From CAZPBN01 sp964584935 (GTDB lineage Bacteria; Acidobacteriota; Aminicenantia; Aminicenantales; Aminicenantaceae), in assembly GCA_964584935.1 (NCBI GenBank), contig CAZPBN010000012.1, positions 34,740 to 98,739 on the forward strand: 64,000 nt of DNA, written 5' to 3'. The notes beneath the pieces were generated by a model, which was not told the DNA's origin, did no database searches, and saw only the letters and a list, made by a program, of their open reading frames with translations. Shown piece by piece: positions 1-9,924 of the stretch (the stretch's first letter is position 1; the number at the start of each line of letters is the position of its first letter). A program made the position numbers and the translations under genes.

Positions 1-837
1 GCTTTCTGGAATCACATAGATCAGAGTTATATCTTCAATCAAATTTTCGAATTTCTGTTTATCCTGAATGTAATCCAGGTAAAAAGTATAAACAGTTTTT
101 CCGTTCATGAATTGCTCCACATATTTCCTATTGGATACAAGACCGTAAGAATTAATCACATCCGATATATTGGAAAAGAAACAGGTGCTTGCCTCTTTAT
201 TAATAACAATCATGATCCGGTGTTCGTTCGTATCCAATTTTTCCGACACATCAATCAGCGGGGTCTCCTTCCCAACCGCGTTTGCTAATACATCTTGATA
301 TCTTTGGATTGTTTCTTCTGTTGCTGACTCCAGAAAGGACTGACAGGCTACTTTTGTTAATTCGGTTTCATAAACCATTTCTTTCTTTATCCGGAACTTA
401 GGCTTGTAAACAAGATACATCCTAAGATGTTCAATCCCTAAAGCTTTTCCTTTTGTTCTATAGGATTGAAGCCGAAATCCCGGATATTTTTTTTCAATCC
501 TCCTCTCTACTTCCAAAGCTCTGGAGTGATGGTCATCAACCAAATACAATGCTTCATCTTCGGATTCGCTGGAAAGATCTATTTTAAATAATTTTTCTTT
601 CTGGATGGTGGCAATGATTTCCGCAGATTTCACCGCCTCTATATGAGAAGCAAGTATTTTTAAGGGTGTGGTTTTAAAATAATATTCATTCATTCCCAGC
701 CTGGTGCAAAACCAATCAACTTCTTTCCGAATCGTATATTTAGAAAAATGACCGTGGCTTAAAATAACGTTTTCGATCATTTCTAGCTGTTCTTCGTTTA
801 AAAAAGATTCCTTTGCGATTTCTTTTAAGCTTTTCAT
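1..837 (-). CDS. Probable NAD-dependent glutamate dehydrogenase, large type, N-terminal part (partial)
   Basis: The gene begins at an ATG at 837 and stays open for 279 codons until the window edge, so the catalytic part is outside. The N-terminal half has mixed helix/strand composition with conserved-looking stretches such as VDDHHSRALEVERR. A later part, HRIMIVINKEASTCFFSNIS followed by a Tyr-rich strand region, looks like the ACT-type regulatory region of large NAD-specific glutamate (amino acid) dehydrogenases. Those enzymes deaminate glutamate to 2-oxoglutarate in the cytoplasm. The assignment rests on remembered family resemblance only; no dehydrogenase active-site motif is visible because that domain would lie left of position 1. 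It could be another ACT-containing protein. Confidence 0.45.
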   Translation of the reverse strand, partial: MKSLKEIAKESFLNEEQLEMIENVILSHGHFSKYTIRKEVDWFCTRLGMNEYYFKTTPLKILASHIEAVKSAEIIATIQKEKLFKIDLSSESEDEALYLVDDHHSRALEVERRIEKKYPGFRLQSYRTKGKALGIEHLRMYLVYKPKFRIKKEMVYETELTKVACQSFLESATEETIQRYQDVLANAVGKETPLIDVSEKLDTNEHRIMIVINKEASTCFFSNISDVINSYGLVSNRKYVEQFMNGKTVYTFYLDYIQDKQKFENLIEDITLIYVIPES

Positions 838-1019
838 TGAAAACTCCCGTTAAAGTTTTTCTTATGATGCTTTCCCAGAGCCATTTATATAAAGAGTTCG
901 CAGATTAATCAATTTTTCACAAAGCTCAGGTTGTATTAGCAATCTTCCCCATAAATATAATAAGCAAAGATCAAAATTTATTCATTATCATAGCAATAAA
1001 TCCAAAAAATGTGAAATGG

Positions 1020-2459
1020 TTAAATCTTCCCATTCTTATGTTTATTTTTGTAGATTGTCACCCATTTCTCTATAATTTCTGCCAAGGTTCGTTCCACTTC
1101 GACTCCCCTTCCGTGTATGGGACGAATTTCTTCGGCAAGCTCTGTGTATCCGAGACGATCCAGCCAGGTAGAAAAGTAATCATTATCGCTGAATTTTTGG
1201 ATTTTTTCAGGCTTTATTGTTTTTAAACTATCCAGGAGCTCACGGAGAGTGAATATTTCTTTATCCCCTATGACCAAAGGAGTTGTTTTAACATTATCCA
1301 TGGCTTTTTTAAAAATCTGTTTTAAAAAAGCCACCATCTTTTGTCCTTTATATCGAAGGGGAAGAATTTTATCAGCAAGATCTTTGAATCCATGCATATA
1401 CAGCCAGGTAGAAAAATTATCCTTTCTTCCGTACTCCTCAAGAATTTGGCGAAGTTGACGCCCATAAGCCGTATCTTTTTCAGCCTTATTGAAGATGTCT
1501 ATCATTTCATTGGTATTTTTAACCCGCTCCAGCTCTTTCCCTTCTTTTGAAAGAATAACAAAATCTCCCATGCCCGTGAAATCATGAATATAATTCCTCA
1601 GGGTTTTTAAGCTGCCTGGATCTCCTTTGGGGAGGATAAAGGCTGTGGTGCGAAGGTCATCGGCTTCAGAAGCTTTAGAGGCAATTATTTTCGGGAATCG
1701 CGGGAAATATTTATCGACCAGACGAATGAAATCAGCCCCCACATCTGGTTTCATTTCTCCGCCCCGAGGGAAATAGATGTCAGAGATAAGACACACAACA
1801 TCATCCCCGTATCCTTTATTGGCATAATCGGAATCGTTGATCATTGATTCATCCCGAACGCCAAACAGAAATTCCATTGCTTGTTCAAAAGTGCGTGCGA
1901 TTTGAACCGCTGCTCTCTGTCCTATAATATCATAAAGAACCGGAATAAACTGGGAAATCCAGCGGGGCTCATCATCCACCACCAGAATGATGTAACGGCG
2001 TGCCTTTGAATAGTTTTCAATATTGAGTTTATCCTGTGCACTCCTTACCACAGAAGTGATGATACGAGCAGGAGTACAATCTTTCTTATTGGAAGCAAAT
2101 ATCAAATCTGCTTTTTTGGTGTAAGGATATTTTTCTTCTGATACCGACGGAGGAGAACATTGAATCATATCAATGGCTGATATCAAAACAACTGCCACAT
2201 CTTTATTGCGCCTGCGGATTTTTTGAGTATCCAAAAGGTTTAATCCTGTATCATCACACACTAAGACAAACGCTTGACTTCGTTTCACCTGCTCTGCTTC
2301 GCCGGGATTGGAAAGAACACAAACTTCCACCCACGGCATTTGGTCTTCAAGAACTTGGCCGGACTTTTTAACTTCTTCATCAGCAGACAATATCAATACT
2401 TGATTTATTTTTACCGGATTGACGACGCGGGGATAAAAGGAGTTGACTGAATTCAGCAT
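1020..2459 (-). CDS. Two-receiver-like response regulator protein with C-terminal repeat
   Basis: The 479-residue protein has no DNA-binding domain that I recognise. Residues about 18-140 look like a degenerate receiver fold. Residues about 155-295 are a more canonical CheY-like receiver: acidic pair at 162-163 in VVDDEP, likely phospho-acceptor Asp227 in LISDIYFP, and the conserved Lys278 in ILPKGD. The C-terminus carries two copies of a roughly 25-residue unit, near 347-372 and 427-452, both reading xxFSTWLxxxGaxxLAxxIxP. It lies 8 bp downstream of the ATP-grasp gene, so the two are probably one transcript. By analogy with fused proteins that join a receiver to a PEP-synthase-type domain, it may control or be controlled by that neighbour; this is inference. 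Confidence 0.7.
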   Translation of the reverse strand: MLNSVNSFYPRVVNPVKINQVLILSADEEVKKSGQVLEDQMPWVEVCVLSNPGEAEQVKRSQAFVLVCDDTGLNLLDTQKIRRRNKDVAVVLISAIDMIQCSPPSVSEEKYPYTKKADLIFASNKKDCTPARIITSVVRSAQDKLNIENYSKARRYIILVVDDEPRWISQFIPVLYDIIGQRAAVQIARTFEQAMEFLFGVRDESMINDSDYANKGYGDDVVCLISDIYFPRGGEMKPDVGADFIRLVDKYFPRFPKIIASKASEADDLRTTAFILPKGDPGSLKTLRNYIHDFTGMGDFVILSKEGKELERVKNTNEMIDIFNKAEKDTAYGRQLRQILEEYGRKDNFSTWLYMHGFKDLADKILPLRYKGQKMVAFLKQIFKKAMDNVKTTPLVIGDKEIFTLRELLDSLKTIKPEKIQKFSDNDYFSTWLDRLGYTELAEEIRPIHGRGVEVERTLAEIIEKWVTIYKNKHKNGKI

Positions 2460-2467
2460 GTCTCCCC

Positions 2468-4195
2468 CTACTTCTCAGAAACGATCACACATTTCTGTTT
2501 GTTGGAATCAGCATAGATATTGACCGGTGTGGGAAATTTTCGTATAAAAATGGGACTGTTTGTTTCAGGCGAGGAAAAGAACCAGGGATCAATATGATCC
2601 TCCAGAGGAGCAATATATCCATAAATTACCCTGTTGCTCATGAGATTTGTTAAAAAATGAGTCCCTTGGGTTCCAAACATACGGGTCCGAAGCCTTTTCT
2701 GTTCTTCATCAAATCCCCCCTGAATCATATAGAGAAAATGGCTCCCGTATATTCCCCCACCCGTGAGAGTATCATGCACTGGCTCCGATCTCGCTGCTAT
2801 ATCCACGCCGTATTCGAAAATAGCTGATGGCGATCCAACGTTCTCAAACTCCACTTGAATTCCCCAATTACGGTTTTTTGTTCCCAACCTCCCCGGAACA
2901 ATGATAATATAGCTCTTTCCCTGATTTTTAAGAGCACAGGAAAATTCACTCAATTTTGCAACCACATCATCATGCATTTCTTTTTTATAGAGAAAAGGAG
3001 ACACAACAACAGCACATTCAACATTTTTTTTCATGCCATGGCCCTGCAGATTCTGCAGGGAGAGATATGTTTTCTTCACTTTGTCAGGAATCCTCACCTT
3101 TTCGAATGTCATCTTTGGTAAAGGCGTTAATTGGACTACATGAAAAGTACCATTTCTTTTTATGTCTTTCAAGTGTTCCACATTAAAAACAAATTCAATT
3201 TGAAAGTGAGGCATCACCTTGGAAGTGATTGCTTCCATAATCTCGATAAGTCCGGTTCGGAATTCATACATATCATCTTGAACTAAAGCTTCGAGAGTGA
3301 TCCATTTTTTTTCTCTTCCCAGTGCTTTGGTGGTATGATAATCGGCAAAACGGATATGAAGCCTCCTCATGGTTTCCATTTCATCTCCTCTGAGGCTGGA
3401 GTTTTTTGTCATATCAATCGCATAGAAGAATTTTTGGCCTTCCCCCATGAATTTTACTGGAATAGGATTCTTGATGGTTGCCATAGAAATGACCGGAAAG
3501 TCATCTAAAACAGTCGCGTATCCATGACCAAAAGCCAACCGGGCAAATCCTTCATTGGCTACCTGGGATTTCAAAGCATAGGGAAAAAAAGAGTTTGCTA
3601 CCCCAGAGACCAGGGGGCAATAAACAGGGCCTGCCAAAGATTTCCAGCTCATTCCAGGAATGGGATTAATGACGATAGCCATTTTTTCCCGGCTGTTTGA
3701 ATCCTGTTTCATTTTGAAATCGGAGTAAATGTTATCAATGGCTTGTATAAACTGACGAAAACGTATGGATAAGTCAGGATGATTATTGGGAAGCATGAAC
3801 GATGTATTCTCGCCAGCATGGACAGAAACATCATCTCGGGAAACAAAAGCTTCGTTCGTGGCAGAGGAACGAATACTTATAGGAATTTCTCCCAGTTTAC
3901 TTAAAATATCTTTGATTGTCTCCAGGTCATTGTTATTAAATGTTCCTCCGTTTTTTAGATAGCGGTCATAATAAGAAGTTGTAAGAATTCTCGTTCGAAG
4001 CTGGTGCACCCGGGGAATGTGGTGTTCGTTGATTTTGATAAGACCATACCCTTTCCCTCCTGAAAATCCCTGGCCATATATTTTGACATCTCCAACTTTA
4101 TCAACTATGTTTTCTCTCAGAATTTTGTTAGAGTCAGAAGCGTCATTGTTGTATTTTTTTTGACCCATGTTCATCGATGAATCCCCGCTTATCAT
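2468..4195 (-). CDS. PEP/pyruvate-binding (PPDK N-terminal, ATP-grasp) domain protein
   Basis: The 575-residue protein resembles the nucleotide-binding half of PEP synthase/pyruvate phosphate dikinase. The glycine loop SGGKGYGL is at 45-52, the SIRSSA signature at 107-112, the PLVSGVA strand near 194-200, and VVQLTPLP (like the VQxRP end of the ATP-grasp fold) at 353-360. The phosphohistidine swivelling domain and the PEP-binding TIM barrel are absent, so it should not be a working PEP synthase. The C-terminal 170 residues carry VPGRLG and GTQGTHFLTNL, motifs I associate with PEP/pyruvate-binding proteins of Bacteroidota that are fused to receiver domains. ATG codons at residues 8 and 10 are alternative starts; a GGGGA about 8 bases before residue 8 favours the later one. 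Confidence 0.75.
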   Translation of the reverse strand: MISGDSSMNMGQKKYNNDASDSNKILRENIVDKVGDVKIYGQGFSGGKGYGLIKINEHHIPRVHQLRTRILTTSYYDRYLKNGGTFNNNDLETIKDILSKLGEIPISIRSSATNEAFVSRDDVSVHAGENTSFMLPNNHPDLSIRFRQFIQAIDNIYSDFKMKQDSNSREKMAIVINPIPGMSWKSLAGPVYCPLVSGVANSFFPYALKSQVANEGFARLAFGHGYATVLDDFPVISMATIKNPIPVKFMGEGQKFFYAIDMTKNSSLRGDEMETMRRLHIRFADYHTTKALGREKKWITLEALVQDDMYEFRTGLIEIMEAITSKVMPHFQIEFVFNVEHLKDIKRNGTFHVVQLTPLPKMTFEKVRIPDKVKKTYLSLQNLQGHGMKKNVECAVVVSPFLYKKEMHDDVVAKLSEFSCALKNQGKSYIIIVPGRLGTKNRNWGIQVEFENVGSPSAIFEYGVDIAARSEPVHDTLTGGGIYGSHFLYMIQGGFDEEQKRLRTRMFGTQGTHFLTNLMSNRVIYGYIAPLEDHIDPWFFSSPETNSPIFIRKFPTPVNIYADSNKQKCVIVSEK

Positions 4196-4505
4196 TGTTG
4201 TCTTAATATATAATCCCAGCTCCTTATTTATTATAAAACAAAAATGGAAAACAGGTCATTAGGAATCCGGTAATCTCTCCAGTAATTGAACCAATTCCTT
4301 TCGTTTCAATAATCTAAATCCATTTCATAATTTATCATCAAATCGAATGACTATGAAAAAACAGAATTTGTTCCGTTTGCTTTTAATAACTGGCAAATAA
4401 AAGAACTTGAATCAAAATTGGCCTTAACCGTGTTAAAAGAATTCAATTATAAAGGCGCTCAAGTGAAGATCTATAAGTATTGTCCCTAAGTGTCTGAGAG
4501 AATTC
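4196..4505. other. Intergenic segment with a short gene remnant
   Basis: 310 bases separate the ATP-grasp gene start from the etfA stop. The only structure seen is a plus-strand open frame at 4331-4489 (separate entry). No tRNA, strong hairpin or promoter pair is evident. Confidence 0.5.
4331..4489 (+). pseudogene. Possible C-terminal gene remnant
   Basis: A 52-codon open frame without an in-frame ATG follows directly after a stop codon. It encodes a protein-like string including YEKTEFVPFAFNNW followed by a helical stretch and the terminal residues KYCP. The FAFNNW portion is reminiscent of the C-terminal part of haem-binding subunits related to ethylbenzene dehydrogenase, but that is a weak memory-based resemblance. 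There is no start codon, ribosome binding site or upstream domain, so if real it is a decayed fragment. Confidence 0.22.
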
Positions 4506-5483
4506 CTAATCAGAAAGTATTTTTTTCAACTCTTCTTTTAAAGGAGGAATCACTTCAAACAGATCTCCGACAATTCCAAAATCGGCTATGTTGAATATGG
4601 GAGCTTCGGGATCTTTATTCACAGCAATAATATATTTCGATGAACTCATTCCTGCTAGATGCTGGATCGCCCCTGATATTCCAAATGCCATATAAAGATC
4701 CGGAGAAACTGTCTTTCCTGTCTGCCCAACTTGATTCTGATGGTCTATCCATCCAGAATCAACCGCTGAACGGGAAGCCCCAACTGCTGAATTGGGAACA
4801 ATGCCTGTGAGCTCTTTCAAAAGTTCAAAATTTTCCGCATTTTTCATCCCTCGTCCTCCTGAAACAATCACCTGTGCTTCACTAATATCAAGCTCTTCCC
4901 CTCCTTCTCTCACAACTTCCTCCACTCTAGATTTAATATCCTTCTCTGATATCTCCACTTCCTTTTTGACAACTTCTCCTTTCCTCCCTTCCTGGCTTAT
5001 CAATGGAAAAATATTAGGCCTTAAACTTAAGATTTGAGGGGTGGATTGAAAAGAAATGGTCTCCAGAGCCTTTCCTGCAAAGATAGGCCTTAAAGCTTCC
5101 ACTGTGCCATTCTTAACATCCATGCCTATGCAATCCGAAGCCATGCTCACTCCAATCTTTGCTGCCAACCGGGGAGCCAAATCTTTCCCCATAGCCGTAG
5201 CAGAAAACATGATGATCTTAGGGGTTAGTTCTTTTACCAACGAATACAAAGCATGGACAAATCCAGATGCTGAATACTCTTTTAAAAGAGTATTTTCTAA
5301 AACATAAACTTTAGAAGGAGTGTAGGAAAGAACTTCCTCAGCAAGGGTTTCCATATTATGACCAACCAGAACAGCATTGAGTTCTAATCCTGTCTCATCT
5401 GCTTTTCTTTTTCCTTCAGAAAGTGCTTCCAAAGACGACTTTTTTATTTTCCCTTCTCGCTCTTCTATATAAACCAAAATCAT
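4506..5483 (-). CDS. etfA: Electron transfer flavoprotein alpha subunit
   Basis: The 325-residue protein is full length. The C-terminal FAD-binding domain is clear: GGRGMKNAENF near 209-219, the VGASRSAVDSGW stretch, QVGQTGKTVSPDLYMAFGIS and a final NIADFGIVGDLFEV. It forms the ETF heterodimer with the product of the upstream etfB and passes electrons from acyl-CoA or similar dehydrogenases to a quinone or other acceptor in the cytoplasm. The start is supported by AAAGGAGG 7 bases upstream. etfB ends 12 bp before, so the two form an operon. No dehydrogenase gene is adjacent, so the electron donor cannot be named from the window. Confidence 0.95.
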   Translation of the reverse strand: MILVYIEEREGKIKKSSLEALSEGKRKADETGLELNAVLVGHNMETLAEEVLSYTPSKVYVLENTLLKEYSASGFVHALYSLVKELTPKIIMFSATAMGKDLAPRLAAKIGVSMASDCIGMDVKNGTVEALRPIFAGKALETISFQSTPQILSLRPNIFPLISQEGRKGEVVKKEVEISEKDIKSRVEEVVREGGEELDISEAQVIVSGGRGMKNAENFELLKELTGIVPNSAVGASRSAVDSGWIDHQNQVGQTGKTVSPDLYMAFGISGAIQHLAGMSSSKYIIAVNKDPEAPIFNIADFGIVGDLFEVIPPLKEELKKILSD

Positions 5484-5495
5484 TATAATCCTCCT

Positions 5496-6278
5496 TTAAA
5501 TGACCTTAGCTTCCTGCCTCAGATATTCCACAAGCTTTTTTGCTGCCTCAGCAGGTTCATCTTCTATCTTTTTCCCAGCCTCTCTAGTAGGAGGACTGTC
5601 CATTTTTATAACAGATATTTGTGGTTTTATATCTTCATCGCTAAGTCCTAACTCCTCAAATGAAATAACAGGAATTTCTTTTCTCTTGGCTGCCATGATT
5701 CCCTTCAATGTTTCATAGCGTGGTTCATTCAATCCTTTTTGAGCGCTTATGACTGCTGGCAGAGGAAAAGAAACCTTTTCGCTGGCTCCTTCGATTTCCC
5801 GATAAGCCGATCCTTTTCCATCTTCTATTTCTAGTTTGGTAACCACATTGACCTGTGGGAGACTCAGCAGCTCGGCAACCATACTGGGCACCTGGGCATT
5901 ATCACCTCCAACTGACTGCTTCCCAAACAAAAGCAAATCATATTGTGTAAACTTCTTCTTTAAAGCCTGTGAGATAATCTTGGCAATCCTCAAACCATCA
6001 TACGTTTCAGGGGTATCATCTTTTATGAGGTAAGCTTCATCCGCCCCCATAGCAAGGCATTTTTTAAGAATAGGAATGGTGTTGTCCGCCCCAACTGAAA
6101 TCACAGAAACTGTTCCTCCCTTGCTTTCTTTCAATTGAATGGCTTCTTCAACCGCGTATTCATCATAAGGATTCAAAACCAGATTAAGCCCTTCCTCTTG
6201 AATACTCGCATCCTCACGATTTACCTTTATCTTTGATTCTGTATCAGGCACCTTCTTTACAAACACAAAGATATTCAC
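5496..6278 (-). CDS. etfB: Electron transfer flavoprotein beta subunit
   Basis: The 260-residue protein starts MNIFVFVKKVPDTESKIKV, the typical EtfB N-terminus, and contains LNPYDEYAVEEAIQLKE and the nucleotide-binding segment DLLLFGKQSVGGDNAQVPSM. The C-terminal helix that wraps the alpha subunit is present. It lies upstream of etfA in the same operon with a good Shine-Dalgarno (AGGAGGATTAA) before the ATG. Whether this ETF is a bifurcating type cannot be settled by eye: its length fits either class. Confidence 0.95.
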   Translation of the reverse strand: MNIFVFVKKVPDTESKIKVNREDASIQEEGLNLVLNPYDEYAVEEAIQLKESKGGTVSVISVGADNTIPILKKCLAMGADEAYLIKDDTPETYDGLRIAKIISQALKKKFTQYDLLLFGKQSVGGDNAQVPSMVAELLSLPQVNVVTKLEIEDGKGSAYREIEGASEKVSFPLPAVISAQKGLNEPRYETLKGIMAAKRKEIPVISFEELGLSDEDIKPQISVIKMDSPPTREAGKKIEDEPAEAAKKLVEYLRQEAKVI

Positions 6279-6301
6279 TTAATCCTCCTATAAAAAATCA
6301 C

Positions 6302-6342
6302 CAGGGCAGTCTTTACGGTTTCAGATTATGTCTTTTGCCCTG
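6302..6342. terminator. Hairpin between fabF and etfB
   Basis: CAGGGCA at 6302-6308 pairs perfectly with TGCCCTG at 6336-6342 around a 27-base loop. Read on the minus strand (direction of fabF and etfB) the stem is followed by GTGATTTTTT; on the plus strand it is followed at once by a T run. It could end the fatty-acid operon transcript before etfBA. The long loop makes a standard terminator only moderately likely. Confidence 0.4.
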
Positions 6343-6380
6343 TTTTTTATTGTTTTTTTTAATTCTTTTCAGTAAGAACC

Positions 6381-7661
6381 TCAGGACGGCTCCTCAAATT
6401 TTTTAAAAAGAAGAGCTCCATTGGTCCCTCCAAATCCAAATGAATTACTCAAGGCATAATTTATTTTTGCTTTACGTATCTCATTGGGAACATAATCAAG
6501 ATCACATTCAGGATCTGGATGTTCATAATTAATCGTGGGAACGATCACCTCATTCTTTATACACAATACAGAAATGGCGGCTTCAGCTGCTCCGGCGGCA
6601 CCCAGTAGATGCCCGGTCATGGATTTCGAAGAACTGACTGGAATTTTATAAGCTTGATCCCCAAAAAGTTTTTTAATAGCTGTTGTTTCAACCTTATCAT
6701 TAAAAATCGTCGATGTTCCATGAGCATTTATGTAATCAATTTTTTCAGGTTCAACATTCGCATCTTCGATTGCCTTTTTCATCGAGCGGACTGCCCCCGC
6801 TCCATCCACAGAAGGAGCTGTCACATGATAAGCATCTCCACTCAATCCATATCCGACAATTTCTGCATAAATATTCGCTCCTCTTTTCAAAGCTCTCTCT
6901 AATTCCTCAAGGATTAGAATCCCTGCTCCTTCTCCCATGACAAAACCATCTCTTTGGGAATCAAAAGGTCTGGACGCTTTTTCTGGTTCATTATTGCGCA
7001 CAGAAATCGCACGCATGGAACAAAATCCGGCAAGCCCTAAAGGAGTTAAAGGGGCCTCTGCCCCTCCAGCAATCATAACGTCCGCATCTCCTCTGGCAAT
7101 CATTCTGAAAGAATCTCCAACCGAATGGGTGCTGGTTGTACAGGCTGTGACGTTCGCACAATTAGGGCCCTTCGCTTTGTATAGAATAGAGATGTGCCCT
7201 GAAGCTTCATTGATAATTGTCGAAACGAGGAAAAATGGAGAAATGCGTCCCGGGCCTTTCTTGGAAAGCAAATCATGCTGTTTTTCAATCGCGCTGATTC
7301 CCCCAATACCGGAGCCAACATAGACACCTGTTTTTTCGCCACCGATCTCGGAATCGTTCATTCCAGAATCTTCCACAGCTAATTTGGCAGCTGCAATGGC
7401 ATACTGGATAAAGGGATCCATCTTTCTTATTTCTTTTTTATCTATGAATTGAAGTGGATCAAAATCATAAAGTTCTCCGGCAATTTGAGTGGTGTATTCT
7501 GAAACATCGAACTTGGTCATCTTTCTAATACCGCTTTTTCCCTTCCTCAGAGCATCCCAGTTTTTTTGCTTCCCGACACCGAGAGGGGTAACAAGACCTA
7601 TTCCTGTAATAACAACACGTCTTTCACAAATCTGCTTATTTGTAGAATTATAAGTCCCCAT
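6381..7661 (-). CDS. fabF: 3-oxoacyl-[acyl-carrier-protein] synthase II
   Basis: The 426-residue thiolase-fold condensing enzyme elongates acyl-ACP with malonyl-ACP in fatty acid synthesis. The catalytic triad is visible: Cys174 in NVTACTTSTHS, His314 in NAHGTST and His351 in MTGHLLGAAGA. The C-terminal glycine-rich FGFGGTNGALLF is present. It follows acpP by 11 bp, as in many bacterial fab operons. The N-terminus carries a dozen extra residues before VVITGIGLVTPLG; a later start is possible but no better start codon is obvious. Confidence 0.96.
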   Translation of the reverse strand: MGTYNSTNKQICERRVVITGIGLVTPLGVGKQKNWDALRKGKSGIRKMTKFDVSEYTTQIAGELYDFDPLQFIDKKEIRKMDPFIQYAIAAAKLAVEDSGMNDSEIGGEKTGVYVGSGIGGISAIEKQHDLLSKKGPGRISPFFLVSTIINEASGHISILYKAKGPNCANVTACTTSTHSVGDSFRMIARGDADVMIAGGAEAPLTPLGLAGFCSMRAISVRNNEPEKASRPFDSQRDGFVMGEGAGILILEELERALKRGANIYAEIVGYGLSGDAYHVTAPSVDGAGAVRSMKKAIEDANVEPEKIDYINAHGTSTIFNDKVETTAIKKLFGDQAYKIPVSSSKSMTGHLLGAAGAAEAAISVLCIKNEVIVPTINYEHPDPECDLDYVPNEIRKAKINYALSNSFGFGGTNGALLFKKFEEPS

Positions 7662-7672
7662 TTATACCTTTT

Positions 7673-7921
7673 TTACTTAGAGGAAATTTTCTCTAACACA
7701 TAATCCATCGCTTTCCCGACAGTTGTTAGCTTTTCAGCTTCCTCATCAGGAATGTCTAAATCAAATTCATCTTCCAAAGCCATAACCAGTTCAACCGTGT
7801 CCAAAGAATCAGCCCCCAAATCATCAATAAAAGAAGCCTCTTCTGTAACCTGATCTTCATTAATGCTTAACTTGTCTGAAACAATCTCTTTGACTTTCTT
7901 CAATAGTTCTTCTCTTTCCAT
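7673..7921 (-). CDS. acpP: Acyl carrier protein
   Basis: The 82-residue acidic protein contains the phosphopantetheine attachment motif LGADSLD with Ser39, followed by the usual VELVMALEDEFDLDIPDE helix region. It carries growing acyl chains between FabG, FabF and PlsX. Start supported by AAGGAGG before the ATG. It sits between fabG and fabF in a six-gene minus-strand operon. Confidence 0.97.
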   Translation of the reverse strand: MEREELLKKVKEIVSDKLSINEDQVTEEASFIDDLGADSLDTVELVMALEDEFDLDIPDEEAEKLTTVGKAMDYVLEKISSK

Positions 7922-7961
7922 GGTTTCCTCCTTATTTTTTTAAATATTTTTCTCATTATAA

Positions 7962-8702
7962 CTACATATACATTCCGCCATTGATATTTAAAACCTGGCC
8001 AGTGATATATGCAGCATCATCCGAGAGTAGAAATTTGACAGATTTGGCAACTTCTTCAACAGTCCCAAACCTCTTCATAGGAATTAAATTCAGAAACATA
8101 TCTTTGACATGATCAGAAAGTTTTTCTGTCATTTCTGTGGATATGTAGCCGGGAGCTATCGCATTAACTGTTATATTACGAGTGGAAGCTTCTCTGGCTA
8201 ATGATTTGGTAAGACCCAAAACCCCGGCTTTAGATGCCGAATAATTTGACTGTCCAACATTACCCATTAATCCAACAACTGAAGATATATTAACAATACG
8301 TCCATAACGATTGCCCATCATATTCCTGATAACCGCTTTTGAACAATTAAACACTCCCTTCAAATTCACAGAAATAACAGCATCCCACTCTTCCTCTTTC
8401 ATTCTCATAAACAAATTATCTCTGGTGATTCCCGCGTTATTTACCAGATGATCTATCTTCTGATGATGATTCAATACTTTATTCACCACATCAGTAACCT
8501 GATCCATACTGGTGACATCCGCCGAATAAGAAAAAGCTTTCCCGTTCCTGTTTTTGATCGTCTCCGCTACTTTTAAAAGTGCCTCCTCCTGAATATCTAT
8601 CAGGATAACATCAGCCCCTTCTTCCGCAAGTTCCGTTGCAATCTCCTTGCCGATTCCCTGAGAGGCTCCAGTGACAATGGAAACTTTGCCAGTAAAACTC
8701 AT
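7962..8702 (-). CDS. fabG: 3-oxoacyl-[acyl-carrier-protein] reductase
   Basis: The 246-residue short-chain dehydrogenase reduces 3-oxoacyl-ACP with NADPH. The Rossmann motif TGASQGIG is at 11-18, NNAG at 88-91, and the catalytic Ser near 140 with Tyr154 and Lys158 (YSASK). The C-terminus ends GQVLNINGGMYM as in genuine FabG. It begins 4 bp after the plsX stop, so translation is probably coupled. The position between plsX and acpP supports FabG over a generic reductase. Confidence 0.95.
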   Translation of the reverse strand: MSFTGKVSIVTGASQGIGKEIATELAEEGADVILIDIQEEALLKVAETIKNRNGKAFSYSADVTSMDQVTDVVNKVLNHHQKIDHLVNNAGITRDNLFMRMKEEEWDAVISVNLKGVFNCSKAVIRNMMGNRYGRIVNISSVVGLMGNVGQSNYSASKAGVLGLTKSLAREASTRNITVNAIAPGYISTEMTEKLSDHVKDMFLNLIPMKRFGTVEEVAKSVKFLLSDDAAYITGQVLNINGGMYM

Positions 8703-8706
8703 TTTA

Positions 8707-9720
<1,014 letters not shown>

Positions 9721-9735
9721 CCATGTTCTCTCTTA

Positions 9736-9918
9736 TTAATCTTCACTTCCTTCAATAACCTTCCTCTCCCGGTAATATCCGCATTCAGGGCAAACCCTGT
9801 GAGGCAATTTGGGGGATCCGCAATTAGGACAAAGGCTTAATGAAGGTATTGAAAGAGCATCATGTGCTCTTTTTTTCATTTTCCTTGCATGAGAATGTCG
9901 TCTTTTTGGATTAGCCAT
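9736..9918 (-). CDS. rpmF: Ribosomal protein bL32
   Basis: The 60-residue basic protein starts ANPKRRHSHARKMKKRAHDA after the initiator Met and carries four zinc-ligand cysteines in CPNCG and CPECGYY. It is therefore the zinc-binding form of L32. It sits between the DUF177 gene and plsX, as in most bacteria. Confidence 0.97.
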   Translation of the reverse strand: MANPKRRHSHARKMKKRAHDALSIPSLSLCPNCGSPKLPHRVCPECGYYRERKVIEGSED

Positions 9919-9924
9919 TTATTA

